A DNA stretch of 64,000 nt from Kitasatospora sp. GAS204B (GTDB taxonomy: Bacteria > Actinomycetota > Actinomycetes > Streptomycetales > Streptomycetaceae), in contig NZ_JARZAG010000015.1 in NCBI RefSeq assembly GCF_029892155.1, positions 62,001 to 126,000 of the forward strand. Direction: 5' to 3'. The translations under genes were made by a program, and so were the position numbers. The notes beneath the pieces are model-generated. The model saw only the letters and a program-made list of their open reading frames with translations. It was not told where the DNA came from and did no database searches. This document shows, in pieces, positions 35,338 to 43,148 of this stretch; the first letter of the stretch is position 1, and each line of letters opens with the position of its first letter.

Positions 35338-35385
35338 GTAGATCGCTGGGACTCTACTCCTCCCCCGACAGCAAAGGGAACGCCG

Positions 35386-36183
35386 GTGGCAAGCACCCCC
35401 GCCGCAGCTTCGACCGGATCCGAGCGCGCCGCCGCGGGCGGCGTGCAGTCGGTCGATCGCGCCTTCCAACTCCTGGAAGCACTAGCCGACTCGGGCGGCG
35501 TCGCGACCCTCAGCGAGCTGTCCACCACCTCGGGCCTCCCGATGCCGACCATCCACCGATTGGTTCGTACCCTCGCACAGCAGGGCTACGTCCGCCAGGA
35601 CACCGCGCGGCGCTACACCCTGGGGCCGCGGCTGATCCGGCTCGGCGAGACCGCGGGCCGGCTGCTCGGCAGCTGGGCCCGCCCCTACCTGGCCGAACTG
35701 ATGGAGGCCACCGGCGAGACCGCGAACCTGGCCGTCCTGGAGGGCGGCGAGGTGGTCTACGTCGGCCAGGTGCAGTCGCGCCGCTCGATGCGGATGTTCA
35801 CCGAGGTCGGCCGCCGGGTGCAGCCGCACTGCACCGGCGTCGGCAAGGCGCTGCTCGCCCAGCTCACCGAGGACGAGGCCCGCGCCGTGCTCGGCACCCA
35901 ACCCCTGCCCGCGCACACCGAGTTCACCGTCACCGATCCCGACGCCCTGCTCGCCCAGCTCGTCACCGCCCGGGAGGCCGGCTACGTGGTGGACGACCAG
36001 GAGCAGGAGATCGGCGTGCGCTGCATCGCCGTCGCGGTGCCGGGCGCCCCGACGCCGACCGCACTCTCGGTCTCCGGCCCGGAGGCGCGGATCCGGGCCC
36101 TGGAGGAGCAGATCGCTTCGACGGCGCTGGTGCCGGTCATGCGGCAGATCGCGCAGCGGCTGGGCGGCGTGCTGGCGCCCTGA
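35386..36183 (+). CDS. allR: IclR family regulator, AllR-type
   Basis: 265-residue IclR regulator beside malate synthase. Seen: winged helix over about residues 20-80 (GGVQSVDRAFQLLEALADSG, LSELSTTSGLPMPTIHRLVR, LAQQGYVRQD) and a ligand domain with ETANLAVLEGGEVVYVGQVQ, HCTGVGKALLAQL, and EIGVRCIAVAVPG near the end. GTG 35386 is chosen; the earlier in-frame start at 35293 would place the operator inside the gene. In Streptomyces and E. coli, AllR is the IclR repressor of allantoin and glyoxylate genes released by glyoxylate or allantoate, so this is the likely master of the block. The box it binds is not proven here. Confidence 0.82.
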   Translation: MASTPAAASTGSERAAAGGVQSVDRAFQLLEALADSGGVATLSELSTTSGLPMPTIHRLVRTLAQQGYVRQDTARRYTLGPRLIRLGETAGRLLGSWARPYLAELMEATGETANLAVLEGGEVVYVGQVQSRRSMRMFTEVGRRVQPHCTGVGKALLAQLTEDEARAVLGTQPLPAHTEFTVTDPDALLAQLVTAREAGYVVDDQEQEIGVRCIAVAVPGAPTPTALSVSGPEARIRALEEQIASTALVPVMRQIAQRLGGVLAP

Positions 36184-36191
36184 TCCTTCGC

Positions 36192-36245
36192 CCGTCATGA
36201 CCGTGGCCCGGATCCAGGAGCGGATCCGGGCCACGGTCATGACGG
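36192..36245. terminator. 24-bp perfect hairpin between allR and the GH16 gene
   Basis: Arms 36192-36215 and 36222-36245 are exact complements around a 6-base loop (AGGAGC), the longest perfect stem in the window. It starts 9 bases after the allR stop and also lies downstream of the convergent GH16 gene, so it is a bidirectional terminator. Confidence 0.88.
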
Positions 36246-36271
36246 CACGCCATCTGACGGTGCGTCAATTG

Positions 36272-37486
36272 TCAGCGGTACACCCGCACGTAGTCCGCGG
36301 CGAAGCTGATCGGCGCGGAGCCGCTCGGGGCCGGGTGGTACTGGCCGGCGCTGATCGACAGGTTGAGGATCAGGTAGGCCGACCAGTTGGCGCCGACGCC
36401 GGTGTTGTCGGAGAAGACCTTGACGCCGTTGACGTAGTAGTCGACGGAGTTGGCGCCGTAGTAGGTGCCGATGGTCACCCACTGGCCCGGCTTCACGGCG
36501 TTCGCGTCGGTGTAGTACTTCTGCGCGAAGTTGACGTGGTTGGTCAGCTCAAGCAGGTTCGGGTTGTCCGGGTGGTACTCGAAGGAGTCGATCTCGCTGC
36601 CGCCGTTCGACCAGGTCCACAGCGCGGGCCAGGCACCGGGCGCGGACGGCATCTGGACCCGGGCCTCGGCGTAGTCACCGGTCTTGACCTTGAAGCCCTG
36701 CCCGCTGCCCTCGGTGGTGAGCAGACCGGTGGTCCAGGCCTGCTTGCCGTTCTCCAGGGTGTGGCTGGACGGCTGCGCGGTGAAGGTGGCCACGCCGCCC
36801 GCGACCGAGACGCCGGACGGGTCGATCCAGTCGAGCTTGTTGTCGTCCGGGTTGTGGTTGCCGTACTTGTACGAGGTGGTGGAGCTGTCGTTCCACTTCG
36901 TGCTGTCGAGCGCGCCGTTGAACTCGTCGGACCAGGTCAGCGACTTGCCGGGGACGGGCGAGCTGCTGGGGGCGGGCGCCGGAGTCGGGGCGGGGGCGGG
37001 GGTCGGCGTGGGGGTCGGCGCGGGTGCGGGGGTCGGCGCCGGGGTGCTGCCGCCGCCGGCCGAGACCGTCAGGGTCTGCGACGCCAGGTTGTGCCAGGCA
37101 CCGGCCTGGTCCTGGTAGAAGCCGAACATGGTGTACGTCCCACCCGCGAAGGTCCGCGCGGCGGTGGTCAGCGACAGCCCGCTCGGGCAGATCTGCTGGT
37201 TGCTGAGGTTCCCGGGGAAGTCCAGGTTGTTGCCGGCGGCGTCCCGCACGCCCACGCCCACCGTCTTCGCGGTGAAGCAGGAGCTGGCGTGCAGCGTCAG
37301 GGCGGCGGTGGTCGCCGCGCCGGTGGTGGCGGTGGCCGGGGTCAGCCGGTCCTGGGTCACGGTGGGCGCGGCGCTCGTCGACGGGTACCAGCTGAGGGCG
37401 TTCGCCTGGCCGACCATCGGGACGGCGAGCAGGCCGAGCGCACCGGCGAGGATGCCGAGGCGCGCAGGGGTGGCGGAAGGGATCAC
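36272..37486 (-). CDS. secreted glycoside hydrolase family 16 beta-glucanase-like enzyme
   Basis: Secreted hydrolase of beta-glucans or related polysaccharides. Seen in 404 residues: a signal peptide (hydrophobic core ILAGALGLLAVPMVG, cleavage near QANA), an N-terminal module of about 115 residues with cysteines (HASSCFTAKT, NQQICPSG) that may bind carbohydrate, a Pro-Thr-Ala linker near residues 150-180, and a GH16 domain with LTWSDEFNGALDSTKW and the catalytic motif GGSEIDSFEYH (E-x-D-x-x-E; nucleophile and acid/base). The intact motif argues for an active enzyme; the substrate (laminarin, lichenin, other) cannot be fixed. Confidence 0.9.
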   Translation of the reverse strand: MIPSATPARLGILAGALGLLAVPMVGQANALSWYPSTSAAPTVTQDRLTPATATTGAATTAALTLHASSCFTAKTVGVGVRDAAGNNLDFPGNLSNQQICPSGLSLTTAARTFAGGTYTMFGFYQDQAGAWHNLASQTLTVSAGGGSTPAPTPAPAPTPTPTPAPAPTPAPAPSSSPVPGKSLTWSDEFNGALDSTKWNDSSTTSYKYGNHNPDDNKLDWIDPSGVSVAGGVATFTAQPSSHTLENGKQAWTTGLLTTEGSGQGFKVKTGDYAEARVQMPSAPGAWPALWTWSNGGSEIDSFEYHPDNPNLLELTNHVNFAQKYYTDANAVKPGQWVTIGTYYGANSVDYYVNGVKVFSDNTGVGANWSAYLILNLSISAGQYHPAPSGSAPISFAADYVRVYR

Positions 37487-37924
37487 GGAGGTTCCTCTTG
37501 CGACGCCTACGAGGTGAGCTGTCGGGTTCGGACCGCAAGATGGCCCGGCCGAGTCGGCGACTGCCGGTCGGCCTCACCCCGAGCCGCACCCTCACCCGGC
37601 CTGGCGGTACGCAGGCGAGCGGGGACACGGCAGTACTACCTGGGTCCCCCGCTCCTGCCTGGTGCGGTGCTCTGGTTCCGACCCCGGGCAGGCAGGACTA
37701 GGCGTCCCGGGACTGGGCCCGCCGCTGCGTGGCGAGCAGCCTGCAGAGTAGGCAGATGACATGATCATCATCAATGTCACACGAGTCACACCGGCCACCC
37801 CGCGCATCGAAAGCGACGCACACCTGGCGCCTGCCCCGCGCGCTAGTTACATGCACATGAAGACTCTCTCAGCCCCCTCCCAGCACCTTCCCAGGCTTCC
37901 TGACGCCCCCTCAAACTGCTGTCC
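37487..37924. other. divergent region between GH16 and ribonuclease genes
   Basis: 438 bases with no convincing gene. It contains an inverted repeat TGACAT (37757-37762) and ATGTCA (37774-37779) in AT-richer DNA, a likely operator or promoter core for one of the two secreted-enzyme genes. Confidence 0.45.
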
Positions 37925-38317
37925 ATGCAGACTCTTCTACGCGCGTTGAAGTCGCGTACCGCGTCCGTCGTCACCGTCGGCCTGCTCACCCTGGCCCCCA
38001 CCGCCATGTTCGCCTCCGCCGCCCACGCGGACGTCAGCGGCAACATCTGCCAGACCGCCCTGCCCAGCCAGGCCGACGACACCCTCAACCTGATCGCCCA
38101 GGGCGGCCCCTTCCCGTACTCCCAGGACGGCGAGACCTTCCAGAACCGCGAGGGCGTCCTGCCCAGCGAGCCGAACGGCTACTACCAGGAGTACACGGTC
38201 ATCACCCCGGGCGCCCCGACCCGCGGCACCCGCCGGATCATCACGGGCGAGGACGGCTCGGACTACTACACCTCGGACCACTACGTGTCGTTCTACCTGA
38301 TCGACACCACTTGCTGA
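37925..38317 (+). CDS. secreted guanyl-specific ribonuclease, RNase Sa family
   Basis: Extracellular RNase cutting after guanosine by way of a 2',3'-cyclic phosphate. The 130-residue precursor has a 35-residue signal peptide (VVTVGLLTLAPTAMFASAAHA) and a 95-residue mature chain starting DVSGNICQTALP. Compared with RNase Sa of Streptomyces (Kitasatospora) aureofaciens from memory, the catalytic Glu (GYYQEYTVITPG), Arg (GTRRIITGE) and His (SDHYVSF) are kept, as is the Cys near residue 7 and the C-terminal Cys that form the disulfide. The mature protein is one residue shorter, in the loop after RIITGE. No barstar-type inhibitor gene is seen next to it. Confidence 0.95.
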   Translation: MQTLLRALKSRTASVVTVGLLTLAPTAMFASAAHADVSGNICQTALPSQADDTLNLIAQGGPFPYSQDGETFQNREGVLPSEPNGYYQEYTVITPGAPTRGTRRIITGEDGSDYYTSDHYVSFYLIDTTC

Positions 38318-38372
38318 GGTAGCAGGGCCCACCGCTGCGTGAGGCCCGCACGGCCACCCGGAACGGGTAGCG

Positions 38373-38407
38373 CACTGGCCCGCGGTTCGCGAGACCGCGG
38401 GCCAGTG
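38373..38407. terminator. 14-bp hairpin after the ribonuclease gene
   Basis: CACTGGCCCGCGGT at 38373-38386 pairs exactly with 38394-38407 across a 7-base loop, 56 bases after the ribonuclease stop. Confidence 0.8.
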
Positions 38408-38839
38408 GGTGCCTAGGGCAGATAAGTGGTGAGGTGGCCGTCCTGCGCGGGGTCGGGGATCGGTCGTGCCTGGTCGAGCGACACGGTCGGCACGGTCGGG
38501 GATCGGCGACGCGTCGCGCGCGGGGCCCGGTGGGCGTCCGCCGTGCCCGGCGGGGCTCACTGATGAGGTGAACACGTCCCCACCCCTGGGGGCGTGCCGT
38601 TCATGGTGTCGAAAACGCTGTGAACGCGATCCCAGGTACACCGCGGAGTCGCTTGATCGCCATACCCCTCGGGCTCCACGGAGCCGGCGCCCGGATGCCG
38701 GATCACGCGCGGTCGCCGTCGGGCCCCGGGGTTCGTCTCCTCCGGGTGGATGTGGCGGCCGCGGTCGCCGAAGTTCGTCTCCTTCGGCACCCCTTCACCT
38801 CCATGGTGCCACCGCGGTCAGGTCCGCTCAATGCCGCGG
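38408..38839. other. intergenic region, no gene seen
   Basis: 432 bases in which all open frames look like chance GC-rich ones with no ribosome site or recognisable protein. A 22-bp tandem repeat begins at its right edge. Confidence 0.5.
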
Positions 38840-38861
38840 TCAGGCCCGCTCAATGCCGCGG
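38812..38861. repeat. 22-bp tandem repeat over the end of the LuxR gene
   Basis: CCGCGGTCAGGTCCGCTCAATG (split here as 38812-38833) is followed by a copy with one change at 38834-38855 and a partial third copy. The second copy encodes the last residues and stop of the minus-strand LuxR gene; the first is its untranslated duplicate. Confidence 0.75.
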
Positions 38862-39589
38862 CTCACGTCCCGCCACACCGCGGCGGCCGCCACCCGGCTG
38901 TGCACCCGCAGCTTGGCGTAGGCGTGCTCCAGGTGCTTGTCCACGGTGCGGGCGGAGACGGCGAGCCGGTGCCCGATCTGCACGTCCGTCATGCCTCGGG
39001 CCAGCAGGTCGAGGACGTCCGCCTCGCGGGCGGTGAGGTCGACCGGCGGCGCCGCGACAGGCGGCGCCAGGCGGTCCAGGGCGTGGGTCAGCCGGGTGCG
39101 GAGCAGCACGGCTGAGTCCAGGTCGGCGTCGGGGAAGTCGCTGCCGGTCCGGTTGACGATCAGTGCGACGGTGCGACGGCCGCCACCGGGTGCCCAGCCG
39201 GCCGGGAAGGCCATCGCCAACTGGTACTCGGCACCGATCGGACCGAGCGTCGCACCATAGGTGCCCAGACGGTGGTACTCGGTGCGGGACATCAGGTCGG
39301 AGCGGCGCAGCGGGACGCCGCTACCGCTGTTGGTGTGCCGGAACAGCGCGTCCTCGGGGGCGTACCGGAAGAAGTCCGCCATCGCCTGCGGGGTGAAGAG
39401 CGCGCCGGGCAGGGTGACCGGATGGCGCCCGCTGGGGGTGCGGGTGGACCAGGTGAGGCTGTCGCCCGGAACCGCGCGCAGCAGCACGGGGAACAGCGCC
39501 GGCAGGAGGGTCTCCTCGTCGACGGCGTCGAGCAGCAGGTCGATCACGGCGCAGATCCGCCGCAGCCCGGCCTCCCCGGACGGTGTCAC
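38840..39589 (-). CDS. LuxR-type transcriptional regulator
   Basis: 249-residue regulator with a C-terminal GerE/LuxR helix-turn-helix: DLTAREADVLDLLARGMTDV, then IGHRLAVSARTVDKHLEHAYAKLRV. The N-terminal 180 residues (AVIDLLLDAVDEETLLPALF, RTEYHRLGTYGATLGPIGAEY) resemble a GAF/PAS-like sensory domain without a receiver aspartate, so it is not a two-component response regulator. GTG 39589 is chosen as the first codon after which the protein looks coherent, with GGGAG somewhat far upstream; start confidence is moderate. Its C-terminal codons lie in a tandem repeat. Targets unknown; the methyltransferase gene lies 73 bases upstream on the same strand. Confidence 0.82.
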   Translation of the reverse strand: MTPSGEAGLRRICAVIDLLLDAVDEETLLPALFPVLLRAVPGDSLTWSTRTPSGRHPVTLPGALFTPQAMADFFRYAPEDALFRHTNSGSGVPLRRSDLMSRTEYHRLGTYGATLGPIGAEYQLAMAFPAGWAPGGGRRTVALIVNRTGSDFPDADLDSAVLLRTRLTHALDRLAPPVAAPPVDLTAREADVLDLLARGMTDVQIGHRLAVSARTVDKHLEHAYAKLRVHSRVAAAAVWRDVSRGIERA

Positions 39590-39662
39590 GCAACGAGCGT
39601 GCTCCCGTGGCGGAGGCCGGGTCAAGCCGGGTCCCGACAAACCCGGCCGGAGTGGGACGGCG

Positions 39663-40721
39663 CTACCGGGCGGCGGCGTAGACCCGGTTGACCGGGCTCT
39701 CGGCGGCCAGCTTCCAGTGGTGCAGGCCGGCGTCGTCGGCGAGGTGGCGCATGGCCTCCTCACCGGCGTGGTTGCCCATCGCCTGCGGCCCGTGCTGGGC
39801 GAGGGCGGAGGGCAGGCAGATCGCCACCGAGGCGGAGACCAGGGCGCGGCCGACCGGATTGATGTTCTCCTCGACCTCCGCCGAGGCGTTCGGCTCGACG
39901 ATCATGCAGGCGCCGTCGGTGGCCAGCGCCCGCTCGGCGTGGTGCAGCGCGGCGCCGGGGTCGCCCATGTCGTGCAGGCAGTCGAAGAAGGTGATCAGGT
40001 CGTAGCCGTCACCGGGGAAGTCCTGCGCGCCGGCCACCTCGAAGCTGACCCGGTCGGCCAGCCCCTGCTCCGTCGCGAGCTCCCGGGCACGGTCGATCGA
40101 GGGCTGGTGGAAGTCGAAGCCGTGGAAGCGCGAGGCCGGGTAGGCCTTGGCCATCAGCATGGTGGACCAGCCGTACCCGCAGCCCACGTCGGCGACCTCG
40201 GCACCCGCCATCAGCCTGCGCTCGGTGCCGTTCATGGCGGGGATCCAGTCGGCGACCAGGGAGCCCGCGTAACCGGGGCGGAAGAACTTGGCGGTGCCGG
40301 CGAACAGGGCGTCGCTGTGCTCCTCCCAGCCCACCCCCTGTCCGGTGCGGAACGCGTCCATCAGCAGGTCCTCGGTGCCGTAGAGCGCCTGCATCATCGT
40401 GAAGAACCCGGCCGCGTAGGTGGGCGCGGTCGGATCGGCCAGCACGGCCGCGTGCTCGTCGGGCAGCAGGTAGCTGTCGGTGTCCCGGTCGTAGCTCACG
40501 TACTCACCGGCCACCTGGGCGGCCAGCCACTCGCGCAGGTAGCGCTCGTGCAGTCCGGTGCGCGCGGCGAGTTGGGCGGCGGTCATCGGCCCGGCGCCGG
40601 CCATCGCGGTGTACAGGCCGAGCCGGTCGCCGAGCGAGGTGCACAACCCGGCCACGGCGGCTCCGCCGTCGGTCACCACCCGGCCCAGGAACTCCATCAC
40701 CTTGTCCTCGTCAACCGCCAT
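39663..40721 (-). CDS. class I SAM-dependent methyltransferase with N-terminal winged helix
   Basis: 352-residue methyltransferase of the Rv2258c-like type. Seen: an N-terminal winged-helix dimerisation region (AAQLAARTGLHERYLREWLAA, GEYVSYDRDTDSYLLPDE), and a Rossmann domain with the SAM motif AEVADVGCGYGWSTMLMAKA near residue 185, FHGFDFHQPSIDRAREL, and DLITFFDCLHDMGDPGAAL. ATG 40721 follows AGGAGG at a good distance. Small-molecule O- or N-methylation is expected; the substrate is unknown and no biosynthetic cluster surrounds it. Confidence 0.86.
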   Translation of the reverse strand: MAVDEDKVMEFLGRVVTDGGAAVAGLCTSLGDRLGLYTAMAGAGPMTAAQLAARTGLHERYLREWLAAQVAGEYVSYDRDTDSYLLPDEHAAVLADPTAPTYAAGFFTMMQALYGTEDLLMDAFRTGQGVGWEEHSDALFAGTAKFFRPGYAGSLVADWIPAMNGTERRLMAGAEVADVGCGYGWSTMLMAKAYPASRFHGFDFHQPSIDRARELATEQGLADRVSFEVAGAQDFPGDGYDLITFFDCLHDMGDPGAALHHAERALATDGACMIVEPNASAEVEENINPVGRALVSASVAICLPSALAQHGPQAMGNHAGEEAMRHLADDAGLHHWKLAAESPVNRVYAAAR

Positions 40722-40843
40722 CGGACCCACCTCCTAGGTGCTCCTCCCAGCCCAGCAGAAGGCGCCCGCTCCGGGCCATACGGGATTCTCCGTACGGACC
40801 CGGGGCGGGGCGTGTGCTGTTGACCGTCCGTCCCCAGATGGAA

Positions 40844-40925
40844 CCGGTGTGCCAGGTGTTCCAGGTGCATCCGGTGTGCCAGGTGGGACAGATGTGTCAG
40901 GTGTTCCAGGTACATCCGGCGTCAG
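40844..40925. repeat. degenerate 9-bp tandem repeat (CAGGTGNNN)
   Basis: About nine consecutive 9-bp units of the type CCGGTGTGC, CAGGTGTTC, CAGGTGCAT follow one another between the methyltransferase and DUF1059 genes, with a hint of a 27-bp higher order. One plus-strand frame reads as Gly-x-Pro-like triplets (GVPGVPGASGVPGG), collagen-like, but no complete gene with a ribosome site contains it. Confidence 0.75.
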
Positions 40926-41116
40926 GTGTGCTGAAGGATCAGCTCGTCCTTGAGTCCGGACCGGATCTGGTCGCGGAGCTCCTTGGAGTCGGTGTGGCTG
41001 TGGACCGAGACCGCGTGCTCGGCGGCGGCCCGCACGACCTCTTCCTCCTCGCCGGAGATGGCGAGGGTGCAGTTCATCTCACTCGGGAATTCCCGGCAGT
41101 CGGCGACCTTGCGCAT
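40922..41116 (-). CDS. DUF1059 small protein
   Basis: 64-residue cytoplasmic protein of the DUF1059 family: MRKVADCREFPSEMNCTLAI at the start with two cysteines, then EEEEVVRAAAEHAVSVH and KELRDQIRSGL. GGGAGG lies just upstream of the ATG at 41116. The family is small, alpha/beta, and of unknown function. It is divergent from the MoaF-like gene and convergent with nothing close. Confidence 0.85.
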   Translation of the reverse strand: MRKVADCREFPSEMNCTLAISGEEEEVVRAAAEHAVSVHSHTDSKELRDQIRSGLKDELILQHT

Positions 41117-41305
41117 GATCGACCTCCCGACCGCGCCGTGCCGCACCCGTCGGCGGGCCACCCGCTGGCCGGAGGACCGGCGCGCGGCAGCACACGCGTG
41201 TCGCGGAACCATTGTCTCTCCGCCGGGCCGGTCGGATAGCTTTGGGGGCGCACGACCTCCGGGCTCCGGACCGGACACCCGCCAGAGAAGAGGACCTCCC
41301 CCAGC

Positions 41306-41641
41306 ATGACCGAGACCGCTGCCCTGCCCGGCTTCGCCGGCCGGACCTACCTCTTCCAGGTCGACAACGGCGCCACCTTCCGCAACGCCTACTCGGCCGA
41401 CGGCCGGCGGCTGCGCTGGGAGGGCCTCGGTGAGTCGGCGGGCCAGTGGGAGGACGTGGCGCTGCACGTCGCGCAGGTCGCGCCGGAGGTGTACTTCGTG
41501 AGCTGGACCGAGCAGAGCGGCATGACGATCAGCCACGTGATGGACCTGGCGGCGCTGACGGTCCGGGTGTTCTGGACCTACGAGGGCGAGGGCGGCCGGG
41601 TCGGCGAGCTGCACACCGGGACGCTGCAGCCGGTGGCCTGA
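41306..41641 (+). CDS. MoaF-like lipocalin-fold protein
   Basis: 111-residue protein. Seen: FAGRTYLFQVDNGATFRNAY, then RLRWEGLGESAGQWEDVALH, PEVYFVSWTEQSGMTISHVM and RVFWTYEGEGG, an alternating beta pattern like the MoaF-related calycin fold. Members bind small hydrophobic ligands, and the function is largely unknown. A TTGTCT (41212-41217) and TAGCTT (41237-41242) pair, 19 bases apart, is a fair promoter. Followed by a copy of the dispersed 15-bp palindrome at 41656. Confidence 0.65.
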   Translation: MTETAALPGFAGRTYLFQVDNGATFRNAYSADGRRLRWEGLGESAGQWEDVALHVAQVAPEVYFVSWTEQSGMTISHVMDLAALTVRVFWTYEGEGGRVGELHTGTLQPVA

Positions 41642-41727
41642 CGCTCCGGACATTCCTGATGTTCCGTCAGGTCTGACCGCCCGAGCCCGCGTGCGGCCGT
41701 CGTCGCCATTGCCACTTCCGCCGCCGC

Positions 41728-42669
41728 TCAGCGCCACTCGGCCGCGAAGGCGCGGGCCGGGTTCTGCCGGAAGATCAGGTCGGTCCGCTCCTCGCCCAGC
41801 GCGCGGTGCAGCCTCGGGCGCAGGCCGGTGAGCAGGAACGGCATCCCCGGGCCCGCACCGTCGGCCGCCCGCGCCGACCTGACCACGGTGTCCCCGCCGA
41901 GCAGCAGGCGCTCGCCGTAGCCTGCCTCGGCGAGCGTGACCAGGCAGTCGAGCAACCGCCAGTCGGTGGCGTGGTGCGCGCGGGAGGGTCCGTCGAAGGC
42001 CAGGTACGCGCCGGTGGCGGCCAGGTCCTGGTGGACCCTCGGCTCGGGGTAGCGGTTGAGGTGGCCGAGGATCAGGCTGCTCGGCGGCACGCCGAGGCGG
42101 TCGCAGAGCAGTTCGGCCACCTCGGGGGCGGCGGTGCCGTGCTCGTGGTGGACGGCGATCGGCGCGCCGGTGGCGTGGTGCGCCTCGGCGGCGGCCGTCA
42201 TGGTGCGGCGGGCGTGCGCGTCCAGGCCGTGGTATCCGCCCGCGACCTTGATCAGGCCGGCCCGGGGAGCGTCGGGTCCGGTGCCGATGCCCACGGTCAG
42301 CTCGCGGACGAAGAGTTCGGCGAGGGTGTCGAGGTCGGGGAGCCGCTCGTAGTGCCCGGCCTGGTGCAGCCCGGTGGCCGCGACCAGGTGCACGCCGGCC
42401 GCCCGGGCCAGGGCGGGCAGTTCGGCGGCGCGACGGCCCATGCCGTACGGCGTCCACTGGATCACCGCCTGCCCGCCCGCCGCGCGGAACGCCACGAGTT
42501 CGGCGCCCGCGGCGACCGGGTCGTCCAGCTCCTGACCGGGGAGCCTGGGGCTGCGGAGGAAGAGATGGTCGTGCGCGTCGGTGACGCCCAGCTCGGCCGG
42601 ATCGAGATCGCCGAGCACGGTGCGGACGGCGGCGGTGCTTTCGGCGGTGGCGGTGCTTTCGGCGGTCAT
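41728..42669 (-). CDS. phosphotriesterase-like (PTE/PLL) amidohydrolase
   Basis: 313-residue TIM-barrel metallohydrolase. Seen: N-terminal ELGVTDAHDHLFLRSP with the HxH-like metal pair, the lysine in RAGLIKVAGGYHGL near residue 155, histidines in GAPIAVHHEHGTAAPE and SLILGHLNRYPEP, and the aspartate in RLLLGGDTVVRS near residue 265: the full ligand set of the PTE/lactonase family. Start ATG 42669 overlaps the stop of the CMD gene (ATGA). Likely a lactonase or ester hydrolase, acting with the CMD protein on one substrate; the substrate is unknown. Confidence 0.87.
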   Translation of the reverse strand: MTAESTATAESTAAVRTVLGDLDPAELGVTDAHDHLFLRSPRLPGQELDDPVAAGAELVAFRAAGGQAVIQWTPYGMGRRAAELPALARAAGVHLVAATGLHQAGHYERLPDLDTLAELFVRELTVGIGTGPDAPRAGLIKVAGGYHGLDAHARRTMTAAAEAHHATGAPIAVHHEHGTAAPEVAELLCDRLGVPPSSLILGHLNRYPEPRVHQDLAATGAYLAFDGPSRAHHATDWRLLDCLVTLAEAGYGERLLLGGDTVVRSARAADGAGPGMPFLLTGLRPRLHRALGEERTDLIFRQNPARAFAAEWR

Positions 42670-43076
42670 GCCTGCTCCCGCGCGTCCAGCGCCTCGAAGG
42701 TGGCCGCCGCGACGCGCAGCGCGGCGAGCGCCTTCGGGGTGCCGAGGTAGGGCGCGAGGTGGACGAAGACCTCGACCACCTGCTGCCGGGTCAGCCCGAC
42801 CCGCAGGCCGCTGCGGATGTGCCCGGTGAGCTGCGGGTCGACACCGCCGAGGGCGGCCAGCGCGGTGATGTTGATCAGCTGACGGTCGCGGTGCTCCAGG
42901 CCCGGGCGCTGGTAGGTGCCGCCGAAGAGGCTGGTCACGATCCAGTCCGGGAAGCCCGGGGCGATCCGCTCCAGCGCGGGCAGGGCGGCCTGCTGCGTCT
43001 CGCGGTCCTGCAGTTCGTCCAGCAGGCGGTAGCCGGCCGCGCGATCGAGGCGGGCCCGGGTCAGATCGAAGTCCAT
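42666..43076 (-). CDS. carboxymuconolactone decarboxylase (CMD/AhpD-like) family protein
   Basis: 136-residue helical protein. Seen: ALERIAPGFPDWIVTSLFGG, RDRQLINITALAALGGVDPQ, LTGHIRSGLRVGLTRQQVVE and VFVHLAPYLGTPKALAALR, the CMD pattern. There is no CxxC, so it is not an AhpD peroxidase but of the decarboxylase/unknown branch. It overlaps the downstream hydrolase gene by four bases and follows DUF4865 by 72 bases. Confidence 0.9.
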   Translation of the reverse strand: MDFDLTRARLDRAAGYRLLDELQDRETQQAALPALERIAPGFPDWIVTSLFGGTYQRPGLEHRDRQLINITALAALGGVDPQLTGHIRSGLRVGLTRQQVVEVFVHLAPYLGTPKALAALRVAAATFEALDAREQA

Positions 43077-43148
43077 GGGGATGCTCCTGGCTCTTGAGGT
43101 CGGGGCGGCTGTGGCGGGCGGCTGTGGCTGTGGCGGGGTGACTGTTCG

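Noticed and set aside
35293..35385. Extended N-terminus for the AllR-type regulator
   Set aside because: It would put the TTCAAC operator inside the coding region and gives unusual sequence; GTG 35386 matches the family start better.
38466..38921. Possible gene between the ribonuclease and LuxR genes
   Set aside because: Open frames on both strands lack a ribosome site and any protein-like pattern, and run into the LuxR gene antisense.
40697..40915. His-Leu repeat protein on the minus strand
   Set aside because: It is the 9-bp repeat read in an arbitrary frame and continues into the methyltransferase start region with no ribosome site.
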